A stretch of DNA of 64,000 nt from Gammaproteobacteria bacterium (GTDB lineage: Bacteria; Pseudomonadota; Gammaproteobacteria; Arenicellales; UBA868). The notes beneath the pieces were generated by a model. That model did no database searches and was not told the origin of the DNA. It saw only the letters and a program-made list of their open reading frames with translations. The translations under genes were made by a program, and so were the position numbers. The stretch is from contig JAKUQR010000012.1 in assembly GCA_022450155.1 (NCBI GenBank), positions 1-64,000 on the forward strand. The letters run 5' to 3'. Shown here piece by piece: positions 63,021-64,000 of the stretch (position 1 is the first letter of the stretch; each line of letters begins with the position of its first letter).

Positions 63021-63329
63021 ATGGCCAAGGGGTACTGGATTGCGCGGGTCGATGTTTCTGACATGGAAGCCTATCAGCAATATGTTCAGGCCAATGCGGC
63101 ACCATTTGCTCAATTCAATGCCCGTTTTCTCGTGCGTGGCGGTGAACAGGAAGTGCCTGAGGGGACAGCACGTTCACGAAATGTAGTCATCGAATTCGAC
63201 AGCTACCAGGCGGCGCTTGATTGCTATCACTCATCCGAATACCAATCCGCAAAAGCCCTGCGAGCCGATGCTGCGGAGTCGGATCTGGTGATTATCCAAG
63301 GTTACGCTGGCAACCAGCCGGGTGACTGA
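63021..63329 (+). CDS. DUF1330-family small dimeric barrel protein
   Basis: 102 aa with AAGGAG 8 bases before the ATG. It has the DUF1330 pattern: KGYWIARVDVSDMEAYQQYVQAN, then FLVRGGEQEVPEG, VIEFDSYQAALDCYHSSEYQSAKALR and a closing strand VIIQGYAG. These ferredoxin-like proteins form small dimers of unknown biochemical role. It precedes a 3-hydroxyacyl-CoA dehydrogenase gene by 105 bp. The 182 bp upstream, after the pseudogene, hold no recognised feature. Confidence 0.9.
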   Translation: MAKGYWIARVDVSDMEAYQQYVQANAAPFAQFNARFLVRGGEQEVPEGTARSRNVVIEFDSYQAALDCYHSSEYQSAKALRADAAESDLVIIQGYAGNQPGD

Positions 63330-63434
63330 AGCCTGTATCTCAGGATCGATCGGGAGCGTGGTCGTCGCGGGCAGGTGTATGGACAAGTCGGTATTCCGCT
63401 GGTCTAAATAAATTTTCACTGACAGGTGACAGTG

Positions 63435-64000
63435 ATGGAGTGTCGAAACGTAGTGGTTGTTGGAGCAGGCACCATGGGTCGGGGAATTGCTCACGTTGCC
63501 GCACTGGCCGGTTACCAGACCTGGCTGACCGACGTGGATGAAAGCACGCTGCAGAAAAGTCTTACCGAAGTCGAACACGATCTTGCAGCTGCCGTAGCGC
63601 GTGGCAAGATCTCCGAGGTACAGCGATCAGCAGCGCTATCGCGGCTTGAGCTGGCGACCGATCTGGATTCTGTTGTCCACACGTGTGATCTCGTCATTGA
63701 AGCTGTGCCGGAACGTATGGACCTCAAGCAGGAGGTCTTCAGCCGCATCAGTCATCAGGCGGCGGACCACAGCATTCTGGCGACCAATACATCGTCGCTC
63801 AGTGTTTCTGAGATTGCCAGCAGCAGTCGCTTGCCGGAACGGGTTGTCGGCATGCATTTCTTCAATCCGCCGCACAAGGTCAGGTTACTGGAGATCATCC
63901 GTGCAGATCAGACGTCAGAACAGGTGGTCGAAGCTGTCCGGGAAATTGGTCTGCGCATGAATCGTGAACTGGTGGTTGTGAACGATTCTCCCGGCTTTGC
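63435..64000 (+). CDS. 3-hydroxyacyl-CoA dehydrogenase, 5' part (runs off the window)
   Basis: Open from ATG 63435 to the end of the window (188 complete codons, no stop), so the 3' end lies beyond. The NAD-binding GAGTMGRGIAH is at 10-20, VIEAVPERMDLKQEVF follows, then NTSSLSVSEIA and the catalytic HFFNPPHKVRLLEII, which includes the His-Glu dyad region. The canonical HFFNP motif makes it a FadB/PaaH/3-hydroxybutyryl-CoA dehydrogenase relative. It would oxidise 3-hydroxyacyl-CoA with NAD+. Confidence 0.93.
   Translation, partial: MECRNVVVVGAGTMGRGIAHVAALAGYQTWLTDVDESTLQKSLTEVEHDLAAAVARGKISEVQRSAALSRLELATDLDSVVHTCDLVIEAVPERMDLKQEVFSRISHQAADHSILATNTSSLSVSEIASSSRLPERVVGMHFFNPPHKVRLLEIIRADQTSEQVVEAVREIGLRMNRELVVVNDSPGF

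Overview
The window looks like chromosomal DNA from a heterotrophic, probably aquatic proteobacterium, most likely a gammaproteobacterium. The housekeeping genes are of types usual in that class: cysS, thiopurine methyltransferase (tpm), srkA/yihE, single-domain glpE, typA/bipA, a DUF971 protein and a HlyU-family protein. This rests on gene content and protein similarity recalled from memory; the species cannot be named. No rRNA, tRNA, CRISPR array, insertion sequence, phage gene or replication origin was recognised. Coding density is high except for two decayed stretches near 59.2-59.9 kb and 62.1-62.8 kb.

Layout. 1-5.3 kb: the end of an unrecognised gene, then minus-strand genes for an enolase-superfamily protein with a degenerate active site, two methyltransferases, cysS and a 2-oxoglutarate dioxygenase. 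5.4-14.2 kb: a plus-strand catabolic run of Rieske oxygenase, two complementary acyl-CoA dehydrogenase subunits, SDR, thioesterase, thiolase, MDR reductase and a second Rieske oxygenase. 14.3-15.4 kb: small accessory genes. 15.5-25.2 kb: a tightly packed, partly overlapping plus-strand run of a small alpha/beta-barrel protein, 3-hydroxyacyl-CoA dehydrogenase, PuuE-type deacetylase, MmgE/PrpD, PaaK-type ligase, amidase, gentisate-dioxygenase-like bicupin, MFS transporter and aminotransferase. 25.2-34.6 kb: TauE permease, DUF885 peptidase-like protein, HlyU, third Rieske oxygenase with an NTF2-like partner, SDR, O-methyltransferase, TauD/TfdA dioxygenase, AhpD-like protein and a second MFS transporter. 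34.6-38.7 kb: an FbpABC-type ferric iron importer behind a near-consensus promoter with a Fur-like site. 38.7-41.0 kb: an acyl-CoA dehydrogenase plus APH-family kinase pair. 41.1-47.7 kb: Atm1-type ABC exporter, glpE, srkA with an MFS gene, and typA. 47.8-51.3 kb: a split MacAB-type export system. 51.5-57.6 kb: amidinotransferase, M20 deacylase and a convergent hydantoinase/oxoprolinase hyuAB pair. 57.9-64 kb: cupins, alpha/beta hydrolase, an HpaB-family flavin hydroxylase with a decayed relative beside it, an enoyl-CoA hydratase pseudogene, a DUF1330 protein and the start of a 3-hydroxyacyl-CoA dehydrogenase.

How the genes fit together. Most of the window is scavenging catabolism: oxygenases open or demethylate substrates; ligase, dehydrogenases, thiolase and thioesterase work through CoA thioesters; amidase, deacetylase-like, hydantoinase, amidinotransferase and M20 enzymes cut C-N bonds; MFS and TauE carriers move substrates or products. 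The iron importer fits the heavy demand for iron (three Rieske enzymes, two 2OG dioxygenases, several cupins). No Rieske reductase and almost no dedicated transcription factor are present, so electron supply and control must lie elsewhere. The strongest leads for something not yet described are the complementary acyl-CoA dehydrogenase pair in the 5.4-14.2 kb run, the 15.5-24.0 kb operon of unknown substrate, and a MacA-like adaptor with an inserted Spy-like helical segment.
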